Positions 1-10,803 of a stretch of 64,000 bases of DNA are shown here, one piece after another. Each line of letters begins with the position of its first letter. The first letter of the stretch is position 1. The DNA comes from Dysidea avara (lineage: Eukaryota > Porifera > Demospongiae > Dictyoceratida > Dysideidae): assembly GCF_963678975.1 (NCBI RefSeq), contig NC_089272.1, positions 5,390,359 to 5,454,358 of the forward strand. The letters run 5' to 3'. The translations under genes and the position numbers were made by a program. Below the pieces are notes generated by a model. The model had not been told where the DNA came from. It saw nothing but the letters and a program-made list of their open reading frames with translations, and did no database searches.

Positions 1-34
1 CACACATTCCCCACTACCCATTAACTTTTCTCCA

Positions 35-280
35 TTGTCTAGTAACAGACCTGCAATGGCATGTGCTGTGCGTGATTTGAAACTGAACATTTGTGCAAGT
101 CACGACAATTATTTGTCATCCTCTCAAATGAGGATAATTGTCTCAACAGATTACTTGTCAGTTGTTAGGTGCTGTAAGACCACAAATCGTTACTCATTGG
201 TGGTTACTGGAGGTAAATCAACAACTGAGGTTACCAATAAAGATTTTGGCAGCAGATCTGAGTCCAAAGAGGAGATCTAA
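35..280 (+). other. Conserved short open frame in repeat copy A
   Basis: An 81-codon frame here matches the end of a frame at about 8835-9078 in copy B. The two share most residues and the same stop. They differ by a 9-nt indel, which keeps the frame. This could be a relic of an exon or simply slow decay of a young duplicate. I recognise no domain, so coding status is unproven. Confidence 0.2.
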
Positions 281-429
281 GTAGAGCTCTCAAATGGTCT
301 CTCATTTGGGATCAATTGTCTGTTACTCATCTAATGCATCCAATTGTGATCTGGCCAAATTGGGTTAAGCCAGGTAGAAAGAAAGGCTATGCCCCTTTAT
401 TCTATTGAAACAGTGGGTGTGAGGTTATA

Positions 430-680
430 TGTGACCGGGCCTGCGAAAACAGGGCACGTGGGCACAAACTATACCCCATCACTCTACAGGTCATTTCTCA
501 GTCCTGGAAAAGTATATTTCCATTCTGTAACTTGCATCATGATGCCAATGAAATGCTCACTAAGTGCTGGAAATTGCAATTCCATAGCATAATGGTACAA
601 AAAGTTATGACTGATGAAAGAGTGAAAAAGTAGGCAAAAATCATGTGCCCACATGCCCTATTATCGCAGGCCCGGTCACA
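430..680. mobile_element. TGTGAC-family MITE inserted in repeat copy A
   Basis: Terminal inverted repeats start TGTGACCGGGCCTGCGA and close as its complement at 664-680. Copy B lacks the insert and reads straight through (about 9222-9235), which fixes the boundaries and gives a TA duplication at 428-429 and 681-682 (ATAT is an equally good reading). It is 251 bp and non-coding. The same termini recur at 3525, 42412, 44368 and 55512. Confidence 0.85.
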
Positions 681-1907
681 TATAGTGTGTCAGTGCCAGA
701 ACTCTATTAGTCCAGCTACCTGTCAATCTTCTCTATCCACTGTTTCGCCATGAAGTGTTGTCAGGTTTTTCAGTTATACAGTGGAAAATTACTACCAACT
801 AGTACACAGTGTGTAGGAATGTGAGACCGGCTCAGACTGGCTGAGATCTCCATTACCTGGCTCCATACACCCAGGGCAGATGATCAACCATAAAATCTCT
901 TAGTGGTAGACTGGTTGATTATATTTTGCAGCTATTAGTCATATTTTCTTTGTTGTAAAAACTGTGTTATATGGTGGCCTGTTAGCTAGTCTGTACAATC
1001 TATGCATTTGATGGCTACCAGAATTTATAGTCTCTAACTCTAACTAGCTCCCTGCACCATAGTATACAGGTGCTGTGGTATTGGGTGCACAACACTACTG
1101 TATAGTCTACAGTCTTCAGATACCTTCAAACTTTTATGGCTCCCATATACTTAATTTTGAGCAAATAGGTGCTTGTAAGCATTGTATGGCTTTGTCTTAA
1201 TTTTTATGCCTAGTCTGTGTTGCATATATGTACACTGGAATGATTTGTCTTGGCTGTTGAATTGCAAGTTTACCCGTCCAGCCTAGGCTTCATTTGTATG
1301 GGTGATGAGGTGATTTGGGATGCTATAGTACAACTACGTATTTGGGGATAAAATGCCGACTCCACTTTTTGTAGTGTCAGCTTATGTGGCATGAATATCC
1401 CCGGAATGTAGTCAGGATAAAAAATGTGCTTGCATTAAGAACACATCCAGGTCAGGTACCAAGAATGCAGCTCACATGTTTTATTTGATCACATGATCCA
1501 AACTGGTCACTCTGCCTATATCACAGTATCATAACAACCCATTACTCTATCCCCTTTATATTGATGCTAATAGTTTACTGATTCCTCTCTCAGTACTGCT
1601 TACAATTAATCTAGATGATGTGTAGTTTCTTGTCATAAGTTTATAAACCATGCGTATGCCAAGTTCCTAAAATTGGTTTGGAAAATCCATGTGTCTGCAT
1701 GTATGCATGTTTGTCCACACACCCACATGAAGAAACAAGTTTTAAGGTACAGAAAATAACCTTCTTAATTGCCTACTCAAGAGGAGTTTTACAATCTTTG
1801 TAAATAAACCTTACTGTTGTTACTACTTTGTAGGGGTTTAACTCCGAAAGTTACTGGCATTCAAGGCAGAAACCTTGCCAGATCATATACTTGACTAAGT
1901 AGATTAT

Positions 1908-2731
1908 GTAATAGTTGTATCATGTATCCGAGTGATTTGCGTGATATGTACACCCAAGCTCGAGGGCCGTTAGGCCTGAGAACGTGGGTGTACATATCAG
2001 GCAAATCACGAGGGCACGTGATACAACTGATATGTACCATGTAGGCTAATAGCCTACTGTGGTGGGCGACTAACCACCCAAGCCAATACGATGCAACCCG
2101 CTGGATTTATTATATAGAGAGTTTTGTAAAATTCGATTATGGGTCAGCAGCAAGTAACATTGTAGTTATGTTTGTTAACATAAATGGGCAAATCCTATGA
2201 ATATCACGGAAACGCTCAATTTTGCGATTTAACAAGTGTTTCAAAGTTGCTACATCGTTTAACCACTGTTTACAATGTTTTCTAAACATCCAGAGGGGTA
2301 TGCTTCACTGTAGAGTGGTTACCTCGTGATATACGAAAAGTGGGCATGGTACGTAATCAAACACGTGGACACGCAATTGTAAATTAACCATGACACCTTA
2401 AACTTCCGTTTGTCAACTCATACGGTGGTAAGGGTGTCAAATTGTCTTCGTATGAGTGCTGTAGAATACAAAATCGGGTTCACGGTTTTCATCACGTGAG
2501 TAATAATAAACTCCCACAATCGAATACTGCCAGGATTCTTATAAAAACAAACAACGTTACCTCATCAGATATCAAGGCCATGGTACATTTAAATGTACCA
2601 TAGCTAGCCATGGTTTATTTTAAATGTACCATAGCCAGCCATAGTTTAGCTTAAATTTTCCATGGCCAGCCAGGGTTTATAAGATATGTACACTGGAATT
2701 TGCCTTTGAAGTTAGGTGGTTTCATGGTACA
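1908..2731. repeat. Insertion (or deletion in copy B) carrying a palindrome
   Basis: Copy A holds about 824 bp here that are absent from copy B at 20007/20008. The left part (1911-2031) is a palindrome with arms of about 50 bp beginning AGTTGTATCATG. Related palindromes lie at 26024-26147 and, degraded, at 44703-44822. The rest has no recognisable gene. I could not define terminal repeats or a clear target duplication for the whole block. Confidence 0.6.
2571..2682 (+). repeat. Short tandem repeat, about 3 degenerate units
   Basis: Units of roughly 40 bp built on CATGGTTTATTTTAAATGTA and CCATAGCCAGC recur three times with drift. No coding potential is visible. Confidence 0.6.
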
Positions 2732-3524
2732 TAACTATTTAACAAAAAAGAATTTGAAAGATGTGTCATTACATGTATGTCGGATTTTGTCTCAATAAAG
2801 AGTTGTTTAATTCAAGGTATGGTATTAGCTGGTGCCTGATTTTTAGAGGTAATTAACAATTACCTCTAAAAATTTGCCTGTTAGCTGGTGCCTTTACCTG
2901 TTATTCATTGTTATTCATTGTGTTATTCATTTTTAATCACTCACACAGTATATTTTATCAATGGCTTTTTGATTCCTTATATAAGGGTAGCATTAGCTCC
3001 TTTTCTTAGAAGTAGCACAATTACATCAACTTGTTTAAAATTTGTTAACACATTCTGTACATAGTACAAATACAACATGTGTTGATACTGAATGAATGGT
3101 TGTTTTTTATTTTGTTTATGTTGTTGCTGTCTGAATATGTGATCGTGACATTTTGGATGAACAGCCTGTAAGTTTTATACAATATGTACACATGTACAGT
3201 ACATACAGATGTTCCTGTGTACAGTTGTTTTTATTGCTACGCTAACGTGTATGTATGTAGTTACACAGCCAAAAGGGGTCATATGTAAGCACCTAAAACA
3301 ATATTTAATCACAATACGTGAGTATGTTAAAGTGGGTTGTAACTACCACCATACAACCAGAGAGAGTAGCATTCTCTACTACTGGATAATAAGTTAATTA
3401 TCACCCAGTGACATCTATGTACGCAACTTATCACCCTGTGGTGGAACAACTCAGGCTAGTTCACGGCATCATATCAATTGCTAATGGTATACTAAAACAC
3501 ACCATTACAGGTGCTAAATCTATA

Positions 3525-4079
3525 TGTGACCATCTTGCAAAAATCCAACTTGTTTACACATTTTTCTCAGCGTTATCTACGGTGTCCAAGGAGTGGATCA
3601 CCAACGTTTCAGCCTTTTGTGATGAATAGGTTTAGAATTATAGTGTGAGATAATAGACTATACTAAAATATACTACAGGCAATTATATTCACAACCATTA
3701 CTTCTGTTTGTATTAGTCTACAATGTTGGAATCCGGCTTAAAAGGTTCACCATGGATGAGCTAATCAACCAAGGTATAGCTTTGCCCTCTAGGTACTTAC
3801 AAAAGGTGGTTTAATTACAACAATCTTGCTTACGTTTACCCCATCATATACAAATGTACAGACACGCATACTGTTCAGTCTATAGAAACCAAACAAAGAG
3901 TTTCGAATTCTCCATTAGCAGGCAAATAAAATGGTGTATAGTTTTAATTGATTTGAGTTTTCCTTCTCTGTGTAATGGACTGATAATATCTTGCATATTT
4001 TTCTTTATAGCATGCTTAATTATACGAAGTTAGTTTTTCTCAAAATGCAAAAAATTGGGTTTTTGCTGAGACAGTCACA
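3525..4079. mobile_element. Longer TGTGAC-ended MITE
   Basis: The left end reads TGTGACCATCTTGCAAAAAT and the right end reads as the complement of TGTGACTGTCTCAGCAAAAA. The interior (3562-3960) is repeated at about 41133-41540, which itself starts with the same type of terminus at 41083. It is non-coding and about 555 bp. The target duplication is unclear. Confidence 0.6.
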
Positions 4080-4368
4080 CACATTAAGCTGAAAAGCTTT
4101 CTGTCTACATTTTGTTTAGTGCTGTGCACCAGTGTACAAATAACCGGTTATTAACCAGTGTTGTATAGGTCAGCCAATAGCTGGTTAAGAAACCTTTAAA
4201 ACAGTTTTTTCCCACCAACCTTGTAATCCATAAATTACCCCTGTTGACAAGTGTTAACATCATAACATAACCTCATAGCATGTGTAAACATGTGGTTGTA
4301 ATAACTGTTATTGCAAGACAGGATGTTGATGGTCACTTTGGTACCACCCTAAACCTTCCAGCAGGCGT

Positions 4369-5412
4369 CTGGATTCAGTGGAATGGAATGGTGGACTGGA
4401 ATGGACAGGAATGGTGGAATGGAATGGAATAGTGGAATGGAATGAAACGGTACTTAGGTAATTTCCATTAGTGGTCACCTCTTTAAAAAGACTACCTTAT
4501 AACAAAGACCACCTCTTTACAAAGACCATTTTACTTTAATATCTGAATTATTGTTTTAGAGCCCTATAAGAAAGTCTTATTGATGAATTGTGTGCCACAT
4601 GTTATGTCCCCTAGAAAAGCCAGTGATATCTGATTTGTGATATAATACAGTAATAGCTATATACCCCATACGAAAACAGCTTGGCTATACAAAAAAGATG
4701 TGTCCACGAAACTAAAAACAACTGGCAACTAAAGGAGCTAATATCTGGTGAGGCCAAGAAATGAATGTTAATATATACTGGCAACTAAGTATACTTTACA
4801 ATAATCTTGGTCCTTTATCATTGACTTGTGCAGTCTGACTGTATTCCTAATTAATTTCCTGTAAATCTAATAGGCTAGTAAATTGATACCTTTCTCAATA
4901 GTCCGGTGTTGTACAGAAGAAAAAATGTGGCTAAACTACTAGACAATTAGAGTTACAGGGGATTAACTAGGAATGCAGCAAGACTGTATGAGTCAATGAT
5001 AAAGGACCAAATTTTTATAAATTATAGCAAAATATTTGCTAGTATTTCTTGGCCTCACCCAGATATTAGCTCCTTTAGGTGTCGTGTTACTTTTAGTTTG
5101 ATGGGGACATCATTTTTGTACAGCCAAGCTGTTTTTGTATATTGCAATATTACACATCAGATATCACTCTGACTTTTCTAGGCGTGTGGCACACAACTGA
5201 TCAATAAGACCATTCTATGGGGATACACTCTAAGACAACAAGATAGCAGCAATTTAGACATTAAAGTAAAACGGTCTTTATAAAGAGGTGGTCTTTGTTA
5301 GAAAGTGGTCTTTATAAAGAGGTGTCCACCAATTTAAATCATCAAAGTACCGTTCCATTCCATCATTCCATTCCATTCCAGTCCACCATTCCATTCCACT
5401 GAATCCAGATGC
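4369..5412. mobile_element. Foldback element with GGAAT-repeat tips
   Basis: This is an almost complete palindrome of about 1.04 kb with arms of about 490 bp, centred near 4890. Both tips consist of degenerate GGAAT pentamers: GGAATGGAAT-rich on the left (4379-4444) and TTCCA-rich on the right (5345-5399). Both lie inside a TCTGGATTCAGTGG terminus. No open frame and no transposase is present. Mobilisation in trans is inferred. Confidence 0.8.
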
Positions 5413-6709
5413 CCGTAATTAAGTTGGCTTGTACTGACCACAAAGGCATGCCTAAGTTTACCTCTGAGGTTAACAGTTTACTATGTTGTGCCAGCCTACT
5501 TGTATCAGTCACCTGTACTGCAGTAGTAAATTGCCATTAGTACTTTTACTTGTGGTATTCATGATCACCTGTACAACCAGTTTTTAAGCTAGAATGAACA
5601 AGGCATCAGTGAATCTGCTCGTATTAGGGATAGAGCCACCGTATATTCTAAGCCATAGCTGCATAAGCCAAGTTTGACCATATAGCTATATCATTCCAAG
5701 GCAAGCAGAAGGCCTTGACTGAAGTCCTTATGACTCCTTTCCTACAAAGGCCCAATTGATTCTATAGAAGCCCCCTTTCATGTGACCAGTAGCTGCTCTT
5801 TAAATGCTCTACTAGAACTCTGTCCAAGAACCTCATTCATAGAATACCAGATCAGGCTGATGCCTTAGTTTTAAGGACTCTGGTGGCTACTATGCTCTGT
5901 AATGCTGCTGGATGTCATGGAAGACTGAATAAGGAGGGCAACAAGTTGCCCTGGATCATAACCACTGACCTTACAATCAATTTCCAACACATAGGGTTAT
6001 TGTGTATGAAATATTTTATCCATAATGTAGGTTAGTGATGACAGACTTGAAGTGAGTAATGCATGTGTACATGTTCTATTGTCCAGGCCACAAAGATGCC
6101 AGTCTCCTTTCATGACTAGCTCCCTCCTGGACATGTCTGATCGCAACTCGGAGACCCTGGATGGGAATCGTTTGCATTGTGCTATCCTCTTGAGGGACAG
6201 TGGGGACTGCAGTGGCTGGATGGCCTCTGTGCATCCATCCCATGGACACCCCAAGCATGGCATTAAATATTACTCCTTCTTTCACACAAGCCTCCTTAGA
6301 ATCCACACAATGTTTGTATTAATTCTACTGAGAGGAAACATTGGGTTTCCTAGCCCATGTGTTTGGTTTCCCGAAGTTGGTGGAAGTCATGTCTAACCAT
6401 TGGATGCAATATGACAGGAATTAGAGCTATAGATACACAAGGATCCCCTTGAGTAGTTTCTCTCCTTTCATGCTGTGTTGTTTTGCCACACTTGTAGCTA
6501 CATATGTGTTGATGAAATGATTGTAAGGACTGCCCATTGGGATATCCCACAGGTGTGTTATTTAGAGAAATAAATAGTCTATGTGAACTATTTTAGAGCT
6601 CGATATTACATAATCAAGCCAAGTGTCACTTAATTGTTGCTATCTATTAAATGAGTGGGATCAATTGATACTTCATCCAGCAGCAGTAGTGTCAATGTGG
6701 AGTATTATC
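5413..6709. other. Stretch without recognisable gene
   Basis: Overlapping open frames of 66-114 codons occur on both strands near 5997-6550. None has a recognisable domain, splice-supported extension or family resemblance. I see no terminal repeats here. Confidence 0.5.
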
Positions 6710-6713
6710 TTAA

Positions 6714-7369
6714 CCCTTAAACGCGCATAAGCCTATATATAGGTAGATTACGCATGGTCTTGAAAGCGCATAAGCCTATATATAGGCTTTTATGCATGGT
6801 TGTAAACAAAGCGCTGTAACTTTTGAAGCGTTTACCATATGGCTTTGTAATTTGTGCCATTGTACTCGTGATGTAATAAGCATTAAAATGATACCTAGGG
6901 GTTTACCCTACGACCAAATCATAACACCAAAGATCGCCGTGAAAATAATTTTCAACAACTAATCACAAAAAATATATTACATACCTTTAGAAATTGACAG
7001 TTCGTCCAATTTTCTTCAAACAAGTACTATTCGAATGGCCATTCAATGGCGAATCAGGCCGTATATAGCTCACGTGACTAAACCCACAATCGAAACTATG
7101 ATTGAAGTGAAGAATATGGTGTTGCGATAAAGGGAGACATCGATCTTCTTCGCTTTAACAAGTAAGCGATTGTTGTTACAGTGGTTATTTAGCCTTCCCC
7201 AAGTAGATCAATGAATAAGCTTTCTACTGATATATGGTTTTAGGCTAATAGATTTAGGAAAGGCTGTATTACCTCACCATATAAGTTTGTTTTGTGTAAA
7301 CACGCATTCCATAAATGTTCTGTGCTGATTCAGGACTAATTCCTTAAAAGTTTCATGCGAGTTTAAGGG
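6714..7369. mobile_element. TTAA-flanked piggyBac-type MITE
   Basis: TTAA occurs at 6710-6713 and 7370-7373 and immediately flanks inverted termini CCCTTAAAC and GTTTAAGGG. TTAA target duplication plus CCC termini is the signature of piggyBac-type elements. A subterminal motif, GCGCATAAGCCTATATATAGG in essence, is repeated at about 6723-6742 and 6768-6787. It is 656 bp and non-coding. Confidence 0.8.
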
Positions 7370-7373
7370 TTAA

Positions 7374-8497
7374 GGGTGCTCGCTGATATTTGAATCCGTT
7401 TAAGTGCCGCCCAGAAACAACATGCGGCTGTTGCATCATAATTGGCGTTACTACGCATACTTGTAGTATCCATGTTAAGCGCCTGTGTTTGCGCCAGAGA
7501 ACACAAGGAAGAGCTGCATGTTTTTTACTTTAAAATTGTCGCTGAAGTGGTGGCAAATGATAAATGATTGTCTGATGGATCAAGAGTTACACTAGCATGA
7601 ATTAGTCTAAAAGTAAGTGTTATTATAAGGCGACAAGTATGAATGCATGTTTCGCTTGTAGCTAACATGCATTCGTGCCTTGGTTTTTTGAGTGATAGGG
7701 TATGCTGGTAGTTTGTATTGTAATTGTAAGCTGTTTATGTAGGAGACTATGTTACCAGCTGGAATCACAAGGCATTACAAGCTGCTGATGATGGCGTGCC
7801 TAGCGTAACCTAACGAAGAGCGACTTGCTGAAGACTCCAGGCATAGCAAGAAGCTGTTCCCATGTGTGAAGAAGAGAAAACAGAGCTTCTTTGTGTTTTG
7901 AACAGCATTTATAACATGTTATTTTGAAAAGTTGGTGATTGCGGTTAATAGGAATTTGTGTGGTTATTATATCAATAATGTTGGGCACATGCAATCTTTG
8001 CACATGTTTACTAAAAATAAAACTAGTTTTTGAGTGATAGCCGTAAAAGCTTCAAATTTTGCACGGAGATAGGCAGATAAATTCTCTACAGGACTTTGAA
8101 AAGATGTTGTCCATAGCACTATGGCTTCGTGAGTAAAGGCGATGGAAACGCGAGGGTTTGGTTAGTGAAACACACTTTCAGCGCTTACTTATTATCAATG
8201 TAAGCTATGGATTAATACTTTTCATAGATATGTGAGTTGTAAACTTTAGTATATTTAGCGCAATTTCCAGCGCTCTAGTGGTAAAGATGAAGGACTAGTT
8301 TCGATTTAAGTGCTCTGGAAAGAATTTCACGTAGCTATAGAACGGTAAAGGCTAGCAAAATTTTGTTTGGTTTGTGTTGAAGAGAAGGGGAACCACTACC
8401 AATATAAGTACCATATGGATTCATTTTACACGTTGTCTGGTTGTAAGAGACAGTACAAAATCATGCATTGTATGGTTTCAGATATCCTCGAGCACCC
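7374..8497. mobile_element. Second TTAA-flanked non-autonomous element
   Basis: The inverted termini are GGGTGCTCG and CGAGCACCC, bordered by TTAA at 7370-7373 and 8498-8501. The left TTAA is also the right TTAA of the preceding MITE, so the two elements abut through one target site. The open frames inside are short and unrecognised. It is 1124 bp, probably moved in trans by a piggyBac-like transposase not present in this window. Confidence 0.75.
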
Positions 8498-8501
8498 TTA
8501 A

Positions 8502-9354
8502 CAGTACTGGAAGGTTAGCAGTGTTGATCCATATTGTTGATCCATATGTTTGTATAATTAACTTAACATTATGTTGCTATGAATTTTTGTGTAACACTGT
8601 TCTGTACCAGGGCTGTTTGCTTCTGAACCTGCCCCTGAGTTTGGCACACAGTACTGTGAACAAGCAAGTGGATATTGCCATAAAACCATTTAGAATGGGA
8701 CTTACTTTGATGTACAAAATGCAAGTAGCGAACCTCCCACTTATTTTGTATTTTTGTGCTGCCTCCCTCCTTTCTAGCACCCACGGCTCCACACATTCCC
8801 CACTACCCATTAACTTTTCTCCATTGTCTAGTAACAGACCTGCAATGGCATGTGCTGTGTGTGATTTGCAACTCAACATTTGTGCAAGTCAGGACAATTA
8901 TTTGTCATCCTCTCAAATGAGGAGAATTACAGATGTTGTCTCAACAGATTACTTGTCAGTTGTTAAGTGTTGTAAGACCACAAATCATTACTCATTGGTG
9001 GTCATTAGAGGTAAATCGACAACTGAGGTTACCAGTAAAGATTTTGGGAGCAGATCCGAGTCCAAAGAGGAGATCTAAGTAGAGCTCTCAAACTGTCTCT
9101 CATTTGGGATCGATTGTCTGTTACTCATCTAATGCATCCAACTGTGATCTAGCCAAATTGGGTTAAGCCAGGAAGGAAGAAAGGCCATGCCCCTTTATTC
9201 TATTGGGAGAGTGGGTCTGAGGTTATATAGTGTGTCAGTGCCAGAACTCTAGGAGTCCAGCTACCTGTCAATCTTCTCTATCCACTGTTTTGCCATGAAG
9301 TGTTGTCAGGTTTTTCAGTTATACAATGGAAAATTACTATCAACTAGTACACAG
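8502..9354 (+). repeat. Dispersed repeat copy B, first segment
   Basis: From 8792 on this matches copy A from position 1. The matching part stops at the target duplication AGTACACAG (9346-9354), where the 7.4-kb transposon is inserted. 8502-8791 presumably belongs to the same repeat, whose counterpart lies outside the window. A long open frame from 8374 into this segment crosses an element boundary and is not a convincing gene. Confidence 0.75.
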
Positions 9355-9417
9355 CAGAGGAGGTAGGACATGACTAAATACTACGTAATCATTTGAGATA
9401 TTTGGCCGCATGGTAAA

Positions 9418-10732
9418 ATGGTGACTTCAGGCGGGACTTCAGGTGACCCTGGTTCTTTGAACTCTGCTTCGATATGGGATACTGGTGATTGTGACGATAT
9501 AAAGGTGCATTATGTCCCTAGACAGTTTCGTCCATGCTCAGACGCTCCTTCTTGTTCTGAAAAGGACGATGTCATTATGGTCACTGCTGTAGGAGATAGC
9601 TTTATGTATATTATCCCTAGTTTCGATGTCTTTTCTATCGAACTAAGGCCTGTGAAAATTAAAGGTTACTCGATAAGAAGGAAAGAAACCCTCACCTACG
9701 ACCTATTCATTAGAAGCCACTCGTCGTTGGACAGGGAGTACCCTTCAAAACTCACTATAAAAGACGTAACTATTATTAAGGTAAAGAATTATTATTATTG
9801 TCAAATTGTTTAAAGAGATACACAAAAGGCATTTACCTGTACAAGGTTTTCGCTTATCCCTTACATACAATTCTTACAGTTACAAAAATACAATTACAAA
9901 AACATACACAATAGAATTAAACAATCGCATTAAAGTAAAAACTGTTTCAATTTAGATCTGAAATGTTTATCCTGGCTTCGAGCTAAAATGTCCACAGGAA
10001 TGGTGTTCTACAAGAATGCCATGGATACAAAAAAAAACAATAGCGGAAAGCATTGATAGTAGAAGACAATTCATCAATTTGAATGTTACATTCTCTTGTG
10101 TGCAGGAAGATGAATTCAATATTATAAGAGACACATCTACTTTACATCTTCCTCCACAAGGAGTCATGGTCATCATGAAGTGGGAATGGCATGACGAACT
10201 GCCTCATGATGCTCAACACTATGATCCTGATGAAATTGATCACGTATCAGAGACGTCATCAGAAGATTTGGCTGCACTAAATCCAGGGATTGACTCAGAT
10301 GTCACCGATGATGACATAACGGATGATGGCTTGGAAGACAATGTAACTCATACAGTTACTTTTAAATGTATTGGGGTTACGTGCAACCAGCAATATGAAA
10401 AAGTGTTGGAAAAGGTCAGTGGATTACTAAGTGATGGAATAGCAGTACCAGTTAATGTTTTCCCAGAAGTGGACAACCCAAAGGACAGCCAAGCAATTGC
10501 TTTTAGATGCCATTTAGATGGAAACTGGAAAACAATTGGATATGTTGTCAGCGAAGCTTTGAGCAGTGTACACAGTGTATTGCGTGATAACAGAATTACA
10601 CAAGTGTCGTTTGCTTGGGCAAAATTTCGTTCAGATTGGCCTACTTCTGGACCAGGTTATTATGCAGGTATAAAAATCACCGTTAAGGGACTGTGGCCTA
10701 GAGAAGTTTGCCAATGTGCTAGTACCAGATGA
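9418..10732 (+). CDS. Transposon-encoded acidic protein with HIRAN-like domain
   Basis: The proposed model has two exons, 9418-9780 and 9998-10732, joined by a GT-AG intron (donor AAG/GTAAAG, acceptor CCACAG/GAATGG). It gives about 365 residues. The N-terminal 120 residues are unrecognised. A strongly acidic linker rich in Asp and Glu spans about 187-237. The C-terminal part (about 240-352) resembles a HIRAN domain, with the pattern CIGVT, an NPKDSQAIAF-like strand and WKTIGYVV. HIRAN domains in HLTF/Rad5 bind DNA 3' ends, so a role in handling transposon ends or target DNA is plausible, but that is inference. It starts 63 bp inside the left terminus and runs convergently to the transposase gene. 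The alternative acceptor at 9982 would add five codons. Confidence 0.75.
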
Positions 10733-10803
10733 TCAAATGAGTTAGAACATTGTGAACTTTTATTGATTTATTTACAATTATACTTTATGTATTGTATTTA
10801 CAA

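Larger units (their letters stand above)
1..3270 (+). repeat. Long dispersed repeat, copy A (5' end outside window)
   Basis: About 1-429 plus 683-1907, 2732-2857 and 2943 to about 3270 align by eye, in the same order, with copy B pieces at 8792-9354, 16769-16904, 18888-20007, 20008-20131 and 22935-23300. Copy A lacks the large insertions of copy B but has its own, at 430-680 and 1908-2731. I recognise no protein in it. It may be an old segmental duplication or an unclassified element. Only its parallel order is established here. Confidence 0.8.

Noticed and set aside
1908-2731. Calling the copy A-specific block a defined transposon
   Set aside because: No terminal inverted repeat or convincing target duplication was found. 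It could equally be a deletion in copy B.
6052-6396. 114-codon frame with overlapping frames on the other strand
   Set aside because: No recognisable domain, splice extension or second copy supports it.
8374-9078. 234-codon frame
   Set aside because: It begins inside the TTAA element and ends in the dispersed repeat, so it is a chance fusion. Only the last part is shared with copy A.
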